64,000 nt of DNA from Acidobacteriota bacterium. Lineage in GTDB: Bacteria; Acidobacteriota; Thermoanaerobaculia; Multivoradales; Multivoraceae. This document shows, one piece after another, positions 18,681 to 27,900 of this stretch; within the stretch, counting starts at the first letter, position 1, and every line of letters begins with the position of its first letter. The DNA lies in assembly GCA_028875725.1 (NCBI GenBank), contig JAPPCR010000009.1, forward strand, positions 62,001 to 126,000, written 5' to 3'. Under the pieces are notes generated by a model that worked only from the letters and a program-made list of their open reading frames with translations, was not told where the DNA came from and ran no database searches. Both the position numbers and the translations under genes were made by a program.

Positions 18681-19790
18681 TTAGTCCGCAGGCGGCTCGC
18701 TTGGAAGGTGCCTTCTCCTGAACTCGGAAGGACTGCAGCCCGTGTGACGCCTGAAAGCGCGTCGAAACGTCCTCGCGACGGGGAAGCCCACGTCCCTACC
18801 CACCTCTTCAATCGTCTCATTGCTCGCGAGCAGGAACGTCTGCGCGCGCTCGATTCGGCGGCGGCCCAGCCATGTGCTGAAGTTGGTCCCGACATGCTTC
18901 CTGAAGTAACGACTGAAGCTTGTCTCCTCCATGGCGGCGATCTCGGCCAACGCGCCGAGCGTCAATCTCTTGTCCATGTGCTCGTCAACGTGCTCCCAGA
19001 CACGCCTCAGTTGCCGTTCATAAGCGAAAGGATCGAAGGCCTTTTGAACGCGATCGTGCGATGCCGATGGCGCGAGGCGCCGCTCTCGTCCAGTAGGGTC
19101 GACTATTCCGGAAGGCGTTGGCCGACGGGGCCTGTAAGCTAAGCCGTAGTCTCTGATCAGTGCCTCCCGGCTCCCCCCAACTAGGTACCTCCAGCCTGGC
19201 GCCGAATCAACGAAGGTGCGGAACTCTCCGTTGCATCCGGCGGGGCATACACGCGGTGGCAGGCCGGCCACGAAGCCCGCGTCGAAACGCTGACCCGCTT
19301 GACCGGCACCGAGGATGCCCGTATCGACCGCGTAGACCCACGCCGTCACGCCCGCTCTCAATACCACCTCTACATGCTCTCCCGGATCCCGTCCGCGAAG
19401 GGGAAACTCCGGCACCAGCCCCGCCCTGGCAATGTGCGCTAGCGGTTGAACGTGGTCGGCACTGGGCGCGAACTCTCCGAAGGCAACGGACTCGGCGCCC
19501 ATCGAGAGAAGGTCGTCCATCGCCTCTTCGTACCTTCTTGAGGGGTCCGTCGAGTCAACGCCGATCGAAAGAGCGGTCAGGCCCACGGCGCCTACCTGCG
19601 CCGTCAGCCAGTGCAACGGCAGGCCGTGGGGAACCTGCCGCCCGTTCTGCAGGTCAAACGCCACGACCAAGCCCAACACTTCCCAGTTAGGATCCTCCCG
19701 GAGCATGTGAAGCGACCAGGCTGAGTTCGTGTCACCCGTCCACCACTGCCAGACGCGTCGCGCACGCGATGAGGCTTGTCGCGAGATCAT
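18681..19790 (-). CDS. Dph6-like PP-loop domain fused to AraC DNA-binding domain
   Basis: 369 residues, two domains. The N-terminal part (about 15-225) resembles Dph6/DUF71 ATP-pyrophosphatases: WWTGDTNSAWSLHML where SGGKDS is expected, VPHGLPLHWL, MGAESVAFGEF, then EFPLRGRDP, AGVTAWVYAVDTG, RFDAGFVAGLP and CNGEFRTFVDSAPGW, close to the family signature 'NGEFHTFVxDGP'. The PP-loop is degenerate. The C-terminal 105 residues are an AraC-type double helix-turn-helix (LTLGALAEIAAMEETSFSRY ... IEEVGRDVGFPVARTFRRAF). I infer a one-component regulator with a former enzyme domain as sensor. Start taken at ATG 19790 to avoid overlap with the divergent sulfatase; ATG 19874 is possible. Confidence 0.8.
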   Translation of the reverse strand: MISRQASSRARRVWQWWTGDTNSAWSLHMLREDPNWEVLGLVVAFDLQNGRQVPHGLPLHWLTAQVGAVGLTALSIGVDSTDPSRRYEEAMDDLLSMGAESVAFGEFAPSADHVQPLAHIARAGLVPEFPLRGRDPGEHVEVVLRAGVTAWVYAVDTGILGAGQAGQRFDAGFVAGLPPRVCPAGCNGEFRTFVDSAPGWRYLVGGSREALIRDYGLAYRPRRPTPSGIVDPTGRERRLAPSASHDRVQKAFDPFAYERQLRRVWEHVDEHMDKRLTLGALAEIAAMEETSFSRYFRKHVGTNFSTWLGRRRIERAQTFLLASNETIEEVGRDVGFPVARTFRRAFRRHTGCSPSEFRRRHLPSEPPAD

Positions 19791-19860
19791 CCTTGGCGAT
19801 GCTACACGGCTACCCTTGGGCTCTGAGTCGATCGACGATGACGATAGTCGGGCCGCTAGG

Positions 19861-21426
19861 ATGACTCCTGACATCTTGACCTATCGACTCACCGGCCCGT
19901 TGTCAGCTCACGCGTTGTCCCGTGCTCTCGTCGCAGCCCTGGTTTTCGTCACGGTAACCTGGTCTCCCGCCACGGCTCAGCACGACGCTCCGAACGTCCT
20001 GTTCGCGATCGCCGACGACTGGGGCTGGCCGCACACTTCCGCCTACGGCGACCCGGTCGTCAAGACGCCGTCATTCGATCGCATCGCGAGCGAGGGCGCC
20101 CTGGCACACCACGCCTACGTCTCCTCGCCCTCCTGCACGCCGTCGCGCGGGGCGATCCTCACCGGGCAGTGGCACTGGCGGCTCGAAGGCGCCGCGAACC
20201 TCTGGAGCGTCTTCCCCGATCGATTCGAGACATACCAGGAGTTGCTCAGGGCGGCCGGCTACCGGACGGGCATGACGGGGAAGGGTTGGGGGCCCGGGCG
20301 GACCGAAACGGAGGACCGGGAACTCGTCGGACGGCGCTTCGAGAGCCTCGAGCAGTTTCTGGCCGGGCTGGGAGAGGCGCAACCGTTCGCCTTCTGGCTG
20401 GGCACGTCCGATCCGCACCGTCCTTTCCGGCCCGGGTCGGGTGAAGAGAGCGGCATGGACCTCGACGCGATCCAGCTTCCCGCCGCCTTTCCCGATCACC
20501 GGGACACCCGCGGCGACGTGGCCGATTACCACTGGGAAGTGCAGCGCTTCGACGCTCTGGTCGGCGACGCGCTGCGGCTGCTCGACGAACAGGGTCTCGC
20601 GGAGACGACGATCGTCGTCATGACCAGCGACCACGGCATGCCCTTCCCGCGCTGCAAGAGCAACCTCTACGACTGCGGGTCGCGGGTGCCGCTGGCGATC
20701 CGCTGGCCCGAACGGCTCGCGGACGGTGTCGAGATCGACGCCTTCGTCAGCCTGACCGACCTGGCGCCGACGTTCCTGGAAGCCGCGGGCCTTCCGCGCC
20801 CGGCGGCCATGACCGGACGCAGTCTGATGGCGCTGCTCGAAGCCGGCGACGACGAGGCCGCGGTCGAAGCGGTGGTCGCGGCCGACGGACGCGACTTCGC
20901 GCTGACCGGCAAGGAGCGGCACGTACCGGCGCAGGAGGCGCCCGACGTGGGCGGCTATCCCGGCCGGGCGATCCGCACGCACGACTTCCTCTACATCCGC
21001 AACTTCCGGCCCGATCGCTGGCCCAACGGCACGCCGAACCACGAGCGGGCCGCGTATCCGGGCGCCTGGTACGCCGACACGGACAACGGGCCGACCAAGA
21101 CCTACATGATCGAGCAGCGGGAGCGGGACGCCGAGCATCGCCGGCTGTACGAACTCGCGTTCGGCAAGCGGCCGGCGGTCGAACTCTACGACCTGCGGAC
21201 CGACCCGGATCAGCAGGTCAACGTCGCCGACGATCCGGACTACGAGGCGACTCGGGACGAGCTCGGCGAGCGGCTGATGGAGCGGCTGCGCGCGACCGGC
21301 GACCCACGGGCCACAGACGGCGGCGACATCTTCGACGAGTACCCGTACCTGGGCGGCGCGCCGCGCCACCCGAGCCTGCCGCGCCTGCGCCCGGGCGCCC
21401 TCCGCCCGCCGGCGGATCAGCCCTGA
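19861..21426 (+). CDS. Secreted sulfatase
   Basis: 521-residue type I sulfatase. After a signal peptide ending near ATAQH come the metal-binding IADDWGW, the formylglycine motif CTPSR at about residue 92, MTGKGWGPG, a catalytic-histidine segment (TSDPHRPF), and SDHGMPFPRCK. Cysteine-type sulfatases need a maturation enzyme; none is in the window. Hydrolyses sulfate esters, perhaps of polysaccharides; substrate not predictable. I use ATG 19861 because it gives a proper signal peptide; the frame opens at 19729 inside the divergent gene. Confidence 0.9.
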   Translation: MTPDILTYRLTGPLSAHALSRALVAALVFVTVTWSPATAQHDAPNVLFAIADDWGWPHTSAYGDPVVKTPSFDRIASEGALAHHAYVSSPSCTPSRGAILTGQWHWRLEGAANLWSVFPDRFETYQELLRAAGYRTGMTGKGWGPGRTETEDRELVGRRFESLEQFLAGLGEAQPFAFWLGTSDPHRPFRPGSGEESGMDLDAIQLPAAFPDHRDTRGDVADYHWEVQRFDALVGDALRLLDEQGLAETTIVVMTSDHGMPFPRCKSNLYDCGSRVPLAIRWPERLADGVEIDAFVSLTDLAPTFLEAAGLPRPAAMTGRSLMALLEAGDDEAAVEAVVAADGRDFALTGKERHVPAQEAPDVGGYPGRAIRTHDFLYIRNFRPDRWPNGTPNHERAAYPGAWYADTDNGPTKTYMIEQRERDAEHRRLYELAFGKRPAVELYDLRTDPDQQVNVADDPDYEATRDELGERLMERLRATGDPRATDGGDIFDEYPYLGGAPRHPSLPRLRPGALRPPADQP

Positions 21427-21455
21427 GCGAGCGGAGGCCCGGCCCGGCAACCCGC

Positions 21456-22223
21456 ATGCGGCAGGAGCGGCTGATCGGGATCGTCGGCGGCCTGGGGCCG
21501 TTCGCCCACATCGACTTCGAGCGGAAGCTCCTGGACGCGGCGAGCCGGCTGGTCGGCGCCCGGCGCGACCAGGATTTCCCGCAGTGGGTGCTCTCGAGTA
21601 TTCCGCAGACGCCGGACCGGACGGAGGCCTACTTCGGGGAGGCGGAGGATCCGACGCCGTCGCTGAGTCGGAGCCTGGAGAGGCTGCGAGGCGCCGGCGC
21701 CGAGTTCGCGGTCGTCGCCTGCAACACGGCGCACCTGTTCCTGGAGCGGCTGCGGGACGAGAGCCCCCTGCCGATCATCAGCCTGATCGAGACGACGGCG
21801 GACGAGGCGGCGCGCATCGCGCCGGGAGGCTCGGTTGGGCTGCTTGCCACGTCCGGGACGCTCCGCTCGCGGCTGTATCACGATCCACTGGAAGCTCGCG
21901 GACTGCGGGCGGTGAGCCCGCTTGACCTCGCCGACGGCGAGGCCTTACAGCTTCGTTGCGTCATGGAGCCGATCTACGGACCCTGGGTCGACGGCCGGCA
22001 CCAGGGCGGCGGGATCAAGACGGATGGCGGGTCACCCCGGGCGCGGACGCTGTTGGAGGAAGCAGCGCGGCGGCTGGTCGCGGAGGGCGGCGCCGACGTT
22101 CTGGTGGCGGGGTGTACCGAGATTCCGCTGGCGCTCGAAGGCGAGGAGGTTGCGGGGCGGCCGTTGCTGGATCCGGCGGCGTTGCTGGCTGCAGCGGCGG
22201 TGCGCTACGCGTACGGGACCTAA
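21456..22223 (+). CDS. Aspartate/glutamate racemase family protein
   Basis: 255 residues with the fold signature GIVGGLGP at the N-terminus and both catalytic cysteines in place: ACNTAH near residue 90 and AGCTEIPLAL near 217. A racemase of aspartate or a related amino acid, PLP-independent, cytosolic. It follows the sulfatase by 29 bases on the same strand. Length is about 25 residues above the usual, with an insertion around GRHQGGGIKTDGG. Substrate (Asp, Glu or hydantoin) cannot be resolved. Confidence 0.88.
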   Translation: MRQERLIGIVGGLGPFAHIDFERKLLDAASRLVGARRDQDFPQWVLSSIPQTPDRTEAYFGEAEDPTPSLSRSLERLRGAGAEFAVVACNTAHLFLERLRDESPLPIISLIETTADEAARIAPGGSVGLLATSGTLRSRLYHDPLEARGLRAVSPLDLADGEALQLRCVMEPIYGPWVDGRHQGGGIKTDGGSPRARTLLEEAARRLVAEGGADVLVAGCTEIPLALEGEEVAGRPLLDPAALLAAAAVRYAYGT

Positions 22224-22280
22224 CCGCTCAACGCGGAACCGCCGGCGGCCTTGCGGCGCGCCGGCGGTTCGCCTGAGCGG
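22224..22280. terminator. Bidirectional hairpin terminator candidate
   Basis: A perfect 12-base inverted repeat (22236-22247 and 22259-22270; arms GAACCGCCGGCG/CGCCGGCGGTTC, 11-base loop) sits between the convergent racemase and copper-monooxygenase genes. A second outer pair, CCGCTCA (22224-22230) and TGAGCGG (22274-22280), extends the stem. There is no T tract on either side, so termination without Rho is uncertain. Confidence 0.6.
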
Positions 22281-22294
22281 ACTGGCGGAGAGGC

Positions 22295-23776
22295 CTACTC
22301 GCCGCCGCCGGCTCCGACAGCGGGAGAGGCCTCGGCTTCACGCTGCTCTGCCATCTGCTTGAGGAAGGCGTTGGCGGCCTTCGCCTCCTCCATGTCGACG
22401 GCGCCGTCCTTGTTCTGGTCCATCATCTCGAAGTACTGCTTGACCCCGCCAGGAGCCTCTTCGAGCTGCATCTTGCCGTCGCGGCTGTCGTCGGAGAAGG
22501 CAACGACCGCGGTCAGGTCGAGGCCATCGCCACCCTGGAAGGCGCCCCGGCCCTTGTTCTCCTCGTTGATGTAGGACACGAAGCCGAAGCTCATCTCGTC
22601 CGTCGTCGGCTCGCCCCAGCGGACCGTCGCGGTCGGGTCCGGGTTGGCCGCGTTGTTCTCCGAGTTGTCGAAGACCGTGGTCAGAACCAGCTTGGTGCCG
22701 GCCGGCATCTTCTTGCGGTCCTTGTACTTGTACGTGGTCTGCCAGTTGAAGTCGTAGTTCGGCACGTCGAGCAGGACTTCGTGGCTGCCGTCCGGGTAGT
22801 AGGCCTCGTACTTGGCCGCCTTGCCGCGCAGATGCATGTGCGGCAGGTAACCGACGATCTCGGAGTCCGAAGGGAACGTCCACTCGGTCTGGATCGTGTA
22901 GTCCGAGGCGCCCGGCGGCACGGCGAAGTCGTACTTGCCCATGTCGGCGTTGAAGACCTCGTACTTCACGTCCTCGTCCTTGTCGTAGAACTTGAGCGCC
23001 ACCGAGGACTGATCCCACACGCCGGTGCCCTCGCCGGGCTCCTTGTGGTAGTGCATCTGCCACTGCAGATCGCGGCCCGCCTTCAGCACGTCGGCCATGC
23101 CGTCCGTGTGGATCACCGGGTCGTTGCCCGGGGCGATGCCACCCAGGCCGGGGACGATGATGTGGTGAACCGCCGAACTGCCGGGCCGGAACTCGATCGC
23201 CTTGACGTAGCGGTCTTCCGGGATCATCTCGTCGGTCACCGTCGTCTTGAAGTAGATGTAGAGATCATCGACGTCGTCCTCGACGAAGTAGGGCTCGTCG
23301 AACTGGAGGACCAGGTCGGGCTCCCCAATCAGCCAGCCGTCGCTGCTCGGCCAATCGATCGGCGCCGGAGCGTCCGCGGGATCGCCAGCGGGAGCGCCGG
23401 ATTCGGCCCAGCGGACGAGGAGATCGATCTGCTCCTGGGTCAGCGTGCGCTCGTTGGCGAAGACGCCGTTGTGCTGGGGCGCGGCATCCCACGGAGGCAT
23501 CGCGCGCGCAGCGACCTGGCGGGCGATCGAGCGGGCCCAGGGCCGCGTCTCTTCGAAAGTGGTCAGCGCCATCGGCGCGACCATGCCGCCGAGGTTGGCG
23601 CCATTGGGCCGATGGCAGACCTGGCATTCCTGCTGCAGCACGGCCGCCACGTCGCCGTAGAAGGTGATCGGTTCGGGGTCGACCGCAGCCGCCGAGGCGG
23701 CGCCCGCAAGCGCCAGTGAGGCGATGGCGCCGAGGGCGATCAGTCGGGTCACGGACGAGGTCTGGGGACGGGTCAT
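22295..23776 (-). CDS. Secreted cytochrome c / copper type II monooxygenase-like / EF-hand protein
   Basis: 493 residues with a Sec signal (LGAIASLALAGAASAAA). Order: a cytochrome c heme motif CQVCH near residue 53 with a downstream MPPWD; then a PHM/dopamine monooxygenase-like double jelly-roll with SAVHHIIVPG (copper A histidines), MHYHKEPGEGTG, and LPHMHLRGK (copper B-like); then two calcium loops, DDSRDGKMQLEE and DQNKDGAVDMEE, at the C-terminus. Such proteins are frequent in Acidobacteriota and Planctomycetes and are thought to be extracytoplasmic oxidases; the substrate is unknown. ATG 23776 has a GGAGA ribosome site 9 bases upstream. The frame opens further at 23974 but without signal-peptide logic. 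Confidence 0.85.
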   Translation of the reverse strand: MTRPQTSSVTRLIALGAIASLALAGAASAAAVDPEPITFYGDVAAVLQQECQVCHRPNGANLGGMVAPMALTTFEETRPWARSIARQVAARAMPPWDAAPQHNGVFANERTLTQEQIDLLVRWAESGAPAGDPADAPAPIDWPSSDGWLIGEPDLVLQFDEPYFVEDDVDDLYIYFKTTVTDEMIPEDRYVKAIEFRPGSSAVHHIIVPGLGGIAPGNDPVIHTDGMADVLKAGRDLQWQMHYHKEPGEGTGVWDQSSVALKFYDKDEDVKYEVFNADMGKYDFAVPPGASDYTIQTEWTFPSDSEIVGYLPHMHLRGKAAKYEAYYPDGSHEVLLDVPNYDFNWQTTYKYKDRKKMPAGTKLVLTTVFDNSENNAANPDPTATVRWGEPTTDEMSFGFVSYINEENKGRGAFQGGDGLDLTAVVAFSDDSRDGKMQLEEAPGGVKQYFEMMDQNKDGAVDMEEAKAANAFLKQMAEQREAEASPAVGAGGGE

Positions 23777-23991
23777 TTCGAGGTCTCCGTGAGATGGTGT
23801 CCAACAATGTTGACGGGCGCAGCGCTCCCGCTCTGCGCGACATACTATACGACTACTCAGTTTACGCGGGTGAGCGCGATCGGGTTTCGCCGAACCGGCA
23901 ACCGATACCGTAGGCGTTGCGCGACAACCGGCTGGCACGAGTAAACCAAGCCTCGCCGACAACCGTATAGACACCCGAGGAGGAGAGCATC
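23777..23991. promoter_or_regulatory. Divergent promoter region of the copper protein and the 24-39 kb export locus
   Basis: 215 bases between divergent genes, locally AT-richer than its flanks (e.g. ACATACTATACGACTACTC around 23840-23858). It contains a perfect small palindrome CAACA-A-TGTTG at 23802-23812, and a strong GAGGAGGAG ribosome site for the ABC ATPase GTG at 23992. I could not fit a convincing -35/-10 pair with normal spacing in either direction. Confidence 0.4.
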
Positions 23992-24978
23992 GTGAGCACG
24001 ACTGTTGACGTGCAGGGTCTTCGGCATGTCTACAAGGGCGGCACGGTCGCCCTCGACGGGGTTGATCTGACGATCGGAGCCGGGCTGTTCGGCTTGCTGG
24101 GGCCCAACGGCGCCGGCAAGAGCACGCTGATGCGGATCGTCTGCACCCTGCTCAAGCCGAGCGCCGGTTCCGTGACGGTCTTCGGGCACGACGCGGTCCA
24201 GCAACGCCGCGCCGTCCGCGCCCACCTGGGCTACCTGCCGCAGGAGTTCGGCGCCTGGCGCCTGCACCGGGTGGAAGAGGTACTCGACACCCTGGCCGAT
24301 CTCTCCGGCCTCGACGATCGCGCCACGCGCCGGGATCGCGTCGACACCGTGCTCGACAATGTCGGCCTCGGCGACGTCGCCCATCGCAAGGTCAAGAAGC
24401 TCTCCGGCGGCATGAGGCGCCGCCTGGGCATCGCGCAGGCCCTGATTCACCAGCCCCGCCTGCTCGTGGTCGACGAACCGACCGTTGGCCTGGACCCCGA
24501 GGAGCGCATCCGGTTCCGCCAACTGATGGCGACCCTGGGGCGCGAGCGGACGATCATCCTCTCGACCCACATCGTCGCCGACCTGGGAACCGGCTGCAAC
24601 GACCTCGCCCTTCTCGACGCCGGCAGGATCGTCTTCCGCGGCTCGCCGACACAGTTGCTCGAACGGGCCGCGGGCCAGGTCTTCGAACTCGCCCTGCCAC
24701 TGTCCGCGCCGCAGCCCGAGGGAGACTTCGAGATCGTCTCGCGTACCGACAGCCTGAACGAGGCCACGTACCGCGCCGTCGCCGCGCCGGGCGGCGTTCC
24801 GGACGGCGCCCGGATCGCCGCCTCGCCGACGCTGGAGGAGGGCTACCTCGCCTTCATGGTCGCGCGCGGTCGTGCTGACGCCATCGTGAGCGACGAGCAC
24901 TTCGGAGACCACGACGAGATCGACCTCGCCGAACTCCCGGCCGCGACGGACGCCACCGGAGAGGAGGCACGACCTTGA
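23992..24978 (+). CDS. ABC transporter ATP-binding protein
   Basis: 328 residues; ATPase of an ABC-2-type exporter. Walker A GPNGAGKST near residue 40, Q-loop LPQEFG, signature LSGGMRRR, Walker B LLVVDEPTVGLD and the switch STHIV are all present. A 100-residue C-terminal extension follows, as in drug and peptide exporters. Start GTG 23992 with an excellent ribosome site. The stop overlaps the TTG of the next gene as TTGA, so the two are coupled and this ATPase most likely drives that permease. First gene of the large plus-strand export locus. Confidence 0.94.
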   Translation: MSTTVDVQGLRHVYKGGTVALDGVDLTIGAGLFGLLGPNGAGKSTLMRIVCTLLKPSAGSVTVFGHDAVQQRRAVRAHLGYLPQEFGAWRLHRVEEVLDTLADLSGLDDRATRRDRVDTVLDNVGLGDVAHRKVKKLSGGMRRRLGIAQALIHQPRLLVVDEPTVGLDPEERIRFRQLMATLGRERTIILSTHIVADLGTGCNDLALLDAGRIVFRGSPTQLLERAAGQVFELALPLSAPQPEGDFEIVSRTDSLNEATYRAVAAPGGVPDGARIAASPTLEEGYLAFMVARGRADAIVSDEHFGDHDEIDLAELPAATDATGEEARP

Positions 24979-27900
24979 TCTCGTTTTCCAACGTCTGGTC
25001 GCTCGCCCGGGCGGAGATGCGCACGATCCGCCGGCTGTTCCGCTTCTGGCTGTTCGCGGTCATTGCGCTCTTCTTCTGCCTGTTCCAGTACGGCTACTTC
25101 TGGGTCATCCACGGCCTGTTCTCCGGTTTCTCGGCCTCAGCCGGCTCCTTCAGCCCCAAGTTCCTGCTCAGCCAGACCGCCCTGTGGCAGACCCTGGTCC
25201 TCGGCGTCGGCGTCGTTTTCCTCGCCTTCGACCTGCGCGCCCGCGACCGGCGCGACCGCGTGATCGAAGTACTCGACAGCCGGCCCTACACGAACGCCGA
25301 GCTTGTGTTCGGGCGCTTCTTCGGCGCCCTGTTCATGGTCTGGAGCGTGGCGATCGTCGCCATGATCATCATCCAGGGCATCGGACACGCGGGTGTCGCT
25401 TTCGGCTGGTGGGTCGGCGAACCGGCGATCTGGGGTTCCGTGTGGGCCTACCTCCTGATCGAGGCGCTGCCCGCCCTGGCCGTCTACGTCGCCTTCGTAC
25501 AGGTCGTCTCCCTGGTCACCAACAACCGCCTGATTGCCGCCCTGGCGGGCGTCGGTCTGGCCGTGGGAACCACTTACCTGAGTTTCCAGGTTCCCGTCTA
25601 CGTCCTGCCGTCGCTGGCGCTCGGCGGCGGCTTCGTCAGCAGCATCTCCGACCTGGCGCCCCAGATCTGGACCGGCATCAGCCTGCTGAACCGGGGCAGC
25701 TTCGCCCTGCTCGGCGCGGGCCTGCTGGCGACCGCGGTCGCCGTCCATCCGCGTCTCGACGACACGAAGCGGCGAACCTGGGGGATGGCCGGCGGCGCGG
25801 GGTTGCTGGCCGGCGCCGCTCTCATCCTCACGACGGTCACGTGGAGCACGAGCCAGCTCGCCGAGCGCGACGCGTGGCGCGCGGCCCATGAGCAACGCCG
25901 TGCCGAGGCCGTCGTCGACCTTCAGGCGATCCGCGGCTCCGTGGACGTCGAACGCGGCGGCCGTCTGACCCTGGACCTCGAAGTCCACTTCCTTCCCGGC
26001 GATGCCTCGGCCCGCATGTTCAGCCTGAATCCGGGCCTCGAGGTGGACGGCGTCTGGGACGCGAGCGGCGCGGCCCTGGACTTCAGCCACGACAACGGCC
26101 TGCTCGACATCGACCCCGTGTCGACGACGCCGCCCGGGCAGGCCACGGGCGTCCGGATACGCGCCGAGGGGCGTCCCGACCTCCGTTTCGCCTACCTCGA
26201 CGCGGCGGTCGACTCCAACACGATCGAGTGGCAGGACGCCCAGATCGTCATTCTGGGCAACCTGAACGGTTTCACCGAACGCAACTTCGTCGCGCTCCCC
26301 GCCTCTCTCGCGTGGCTCCCGCAGCCCGGAGCAGCGGTCGGCGTCGACGATCCCCGGCAGCGCCCCCGCGACTTCTTCGAACTCGACCTCGAGGTCCGAA
26401 CCCCCTCCGGCTGGACGGTCGCGGGGCCGGGCAAGGCAGAACCGAGCGGCGACGGCCAACGCTTCGCGCCGGCGGGCTCGGTGCCCGAGGTCATGCTCGT
26501 CGCCGGCAGATTCGACCGCCGGACAACCGAGATCGAAGGCACGGAGGTCGAACTCCTGTTCCACCCCGGCCATCTGCGGAACGTCGACTTCTTCGCCGAC
26601 GCCCGGGCGGAGATCGAAGCCGTGGCCGCCGAGCGCTTCGCCGCCGCGCGCGAAATCGGGCTGCCCTACCCCTACCGTCAACTGACGCTGGTCGAAGTGC
26701 CCTGGACGCTGCGCGCCTATGGCGGCGGCTGGCGCATGGACACCGAGCGGGCACCGCCCGGCATGCTGCTGCTCAGCGAAAGCGGTCTGCCGACCTCCCG
26801 CTTCGAGTTCCGGTTCCGCAACCCGGAACGGTACGAGGACCAGGAGGGCGGACTGGCGCGGGCAAAGACCTACGGGTTGCAGCAGTTCTTCCGCACCGAC
26901 TTCACCGGCGGCAACGTGGAGGTCGGCGGCGTTCGCAACCTCTTCCTCTACCAGACCGGCGCCCGCGGCCCCGAGGCCCTGGCGCTTGAGGCGCTCTGCC
27001 ACAATCTCGTGAACCGGCTCATCAACGGCGGCGAGTCGTACTTCTCGGCCCATCTGTTCGACCGGGAGTTCGGCTGGACGATCGCCAGCGTGATGCAGGG
27101 AGGGTTCTCCGGTCAGTTCGCGAGCGGCGGCGGCACGATGGCCAGCGGCATCGTCCAGGCCATCACGGACCGCCCCGGCGTCTGGGACGCGGTGCTCGGC
27201 AGCTCCCTCACCGATCTGGAAACAGAGGAAGATCCGAAGCGCGCCGTGAACGCCCTCTACCTCAAGACCTCCGCCCTGGCCACCGCGATTCTCGACGGCG
27301 CCGGGCGCGAGCGCGCCGCCGCCATGATGGCCAACCTCCTCCGCGACCATCGGGGTTCGACGTTCACCGCGGCCGATCTCGACCGCGCCGCCCAGGAGGC
27401 GGGCGTGGATCTGGCCGGCCTGGTGGGCGATTTCCTGCACCAGACCGATCTGCCCGGTTTCATCGTCTCTCCGGCCGAACTCGAACGGCTGCCCGACGAC
27501 GACCAGGGTGCGCCGCAGTACCAGACGCGCCTGTTCGTCCGCAACGGCGAGGAGGCGCCAGGCCTGTTCCGGCTCCGCTATGCCGTGCGCGCCCCGGGCG
27601 GCGCCCGCTGGGATTCGAGCGAACCGGTCCTCATCCCCGGGCATACCAGCGTAGAGTTCGGTCTCGTTACCTCCCGGCCGCCGGGAACGATGCTCGCGTC
27701 GCCGTACCTCTCCCTGAACCGGCGAGAGTTCCCAGTCGAACTGCCACGGGTCGACAACGAAACGATCACGGAAGGCGAACCGCTGCGCGGCACCAGGCCG
27801 GCCGGCTGGATGCCGGCGTTCCTCGACACCGGTACGGACACGATCGTCGTCGACGACCTGGACCCCGGTTTCTCGGTGGCGACGGACGAGGCCGAAGCCG

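Noticed and set aside
23802..23812. Small palindrome CAACA-A-TGTTG as a repressor operator
   Set aside because: Perfect but only 5 bases per arm and no cognate regulator nearby; too weak to call as a separate site.
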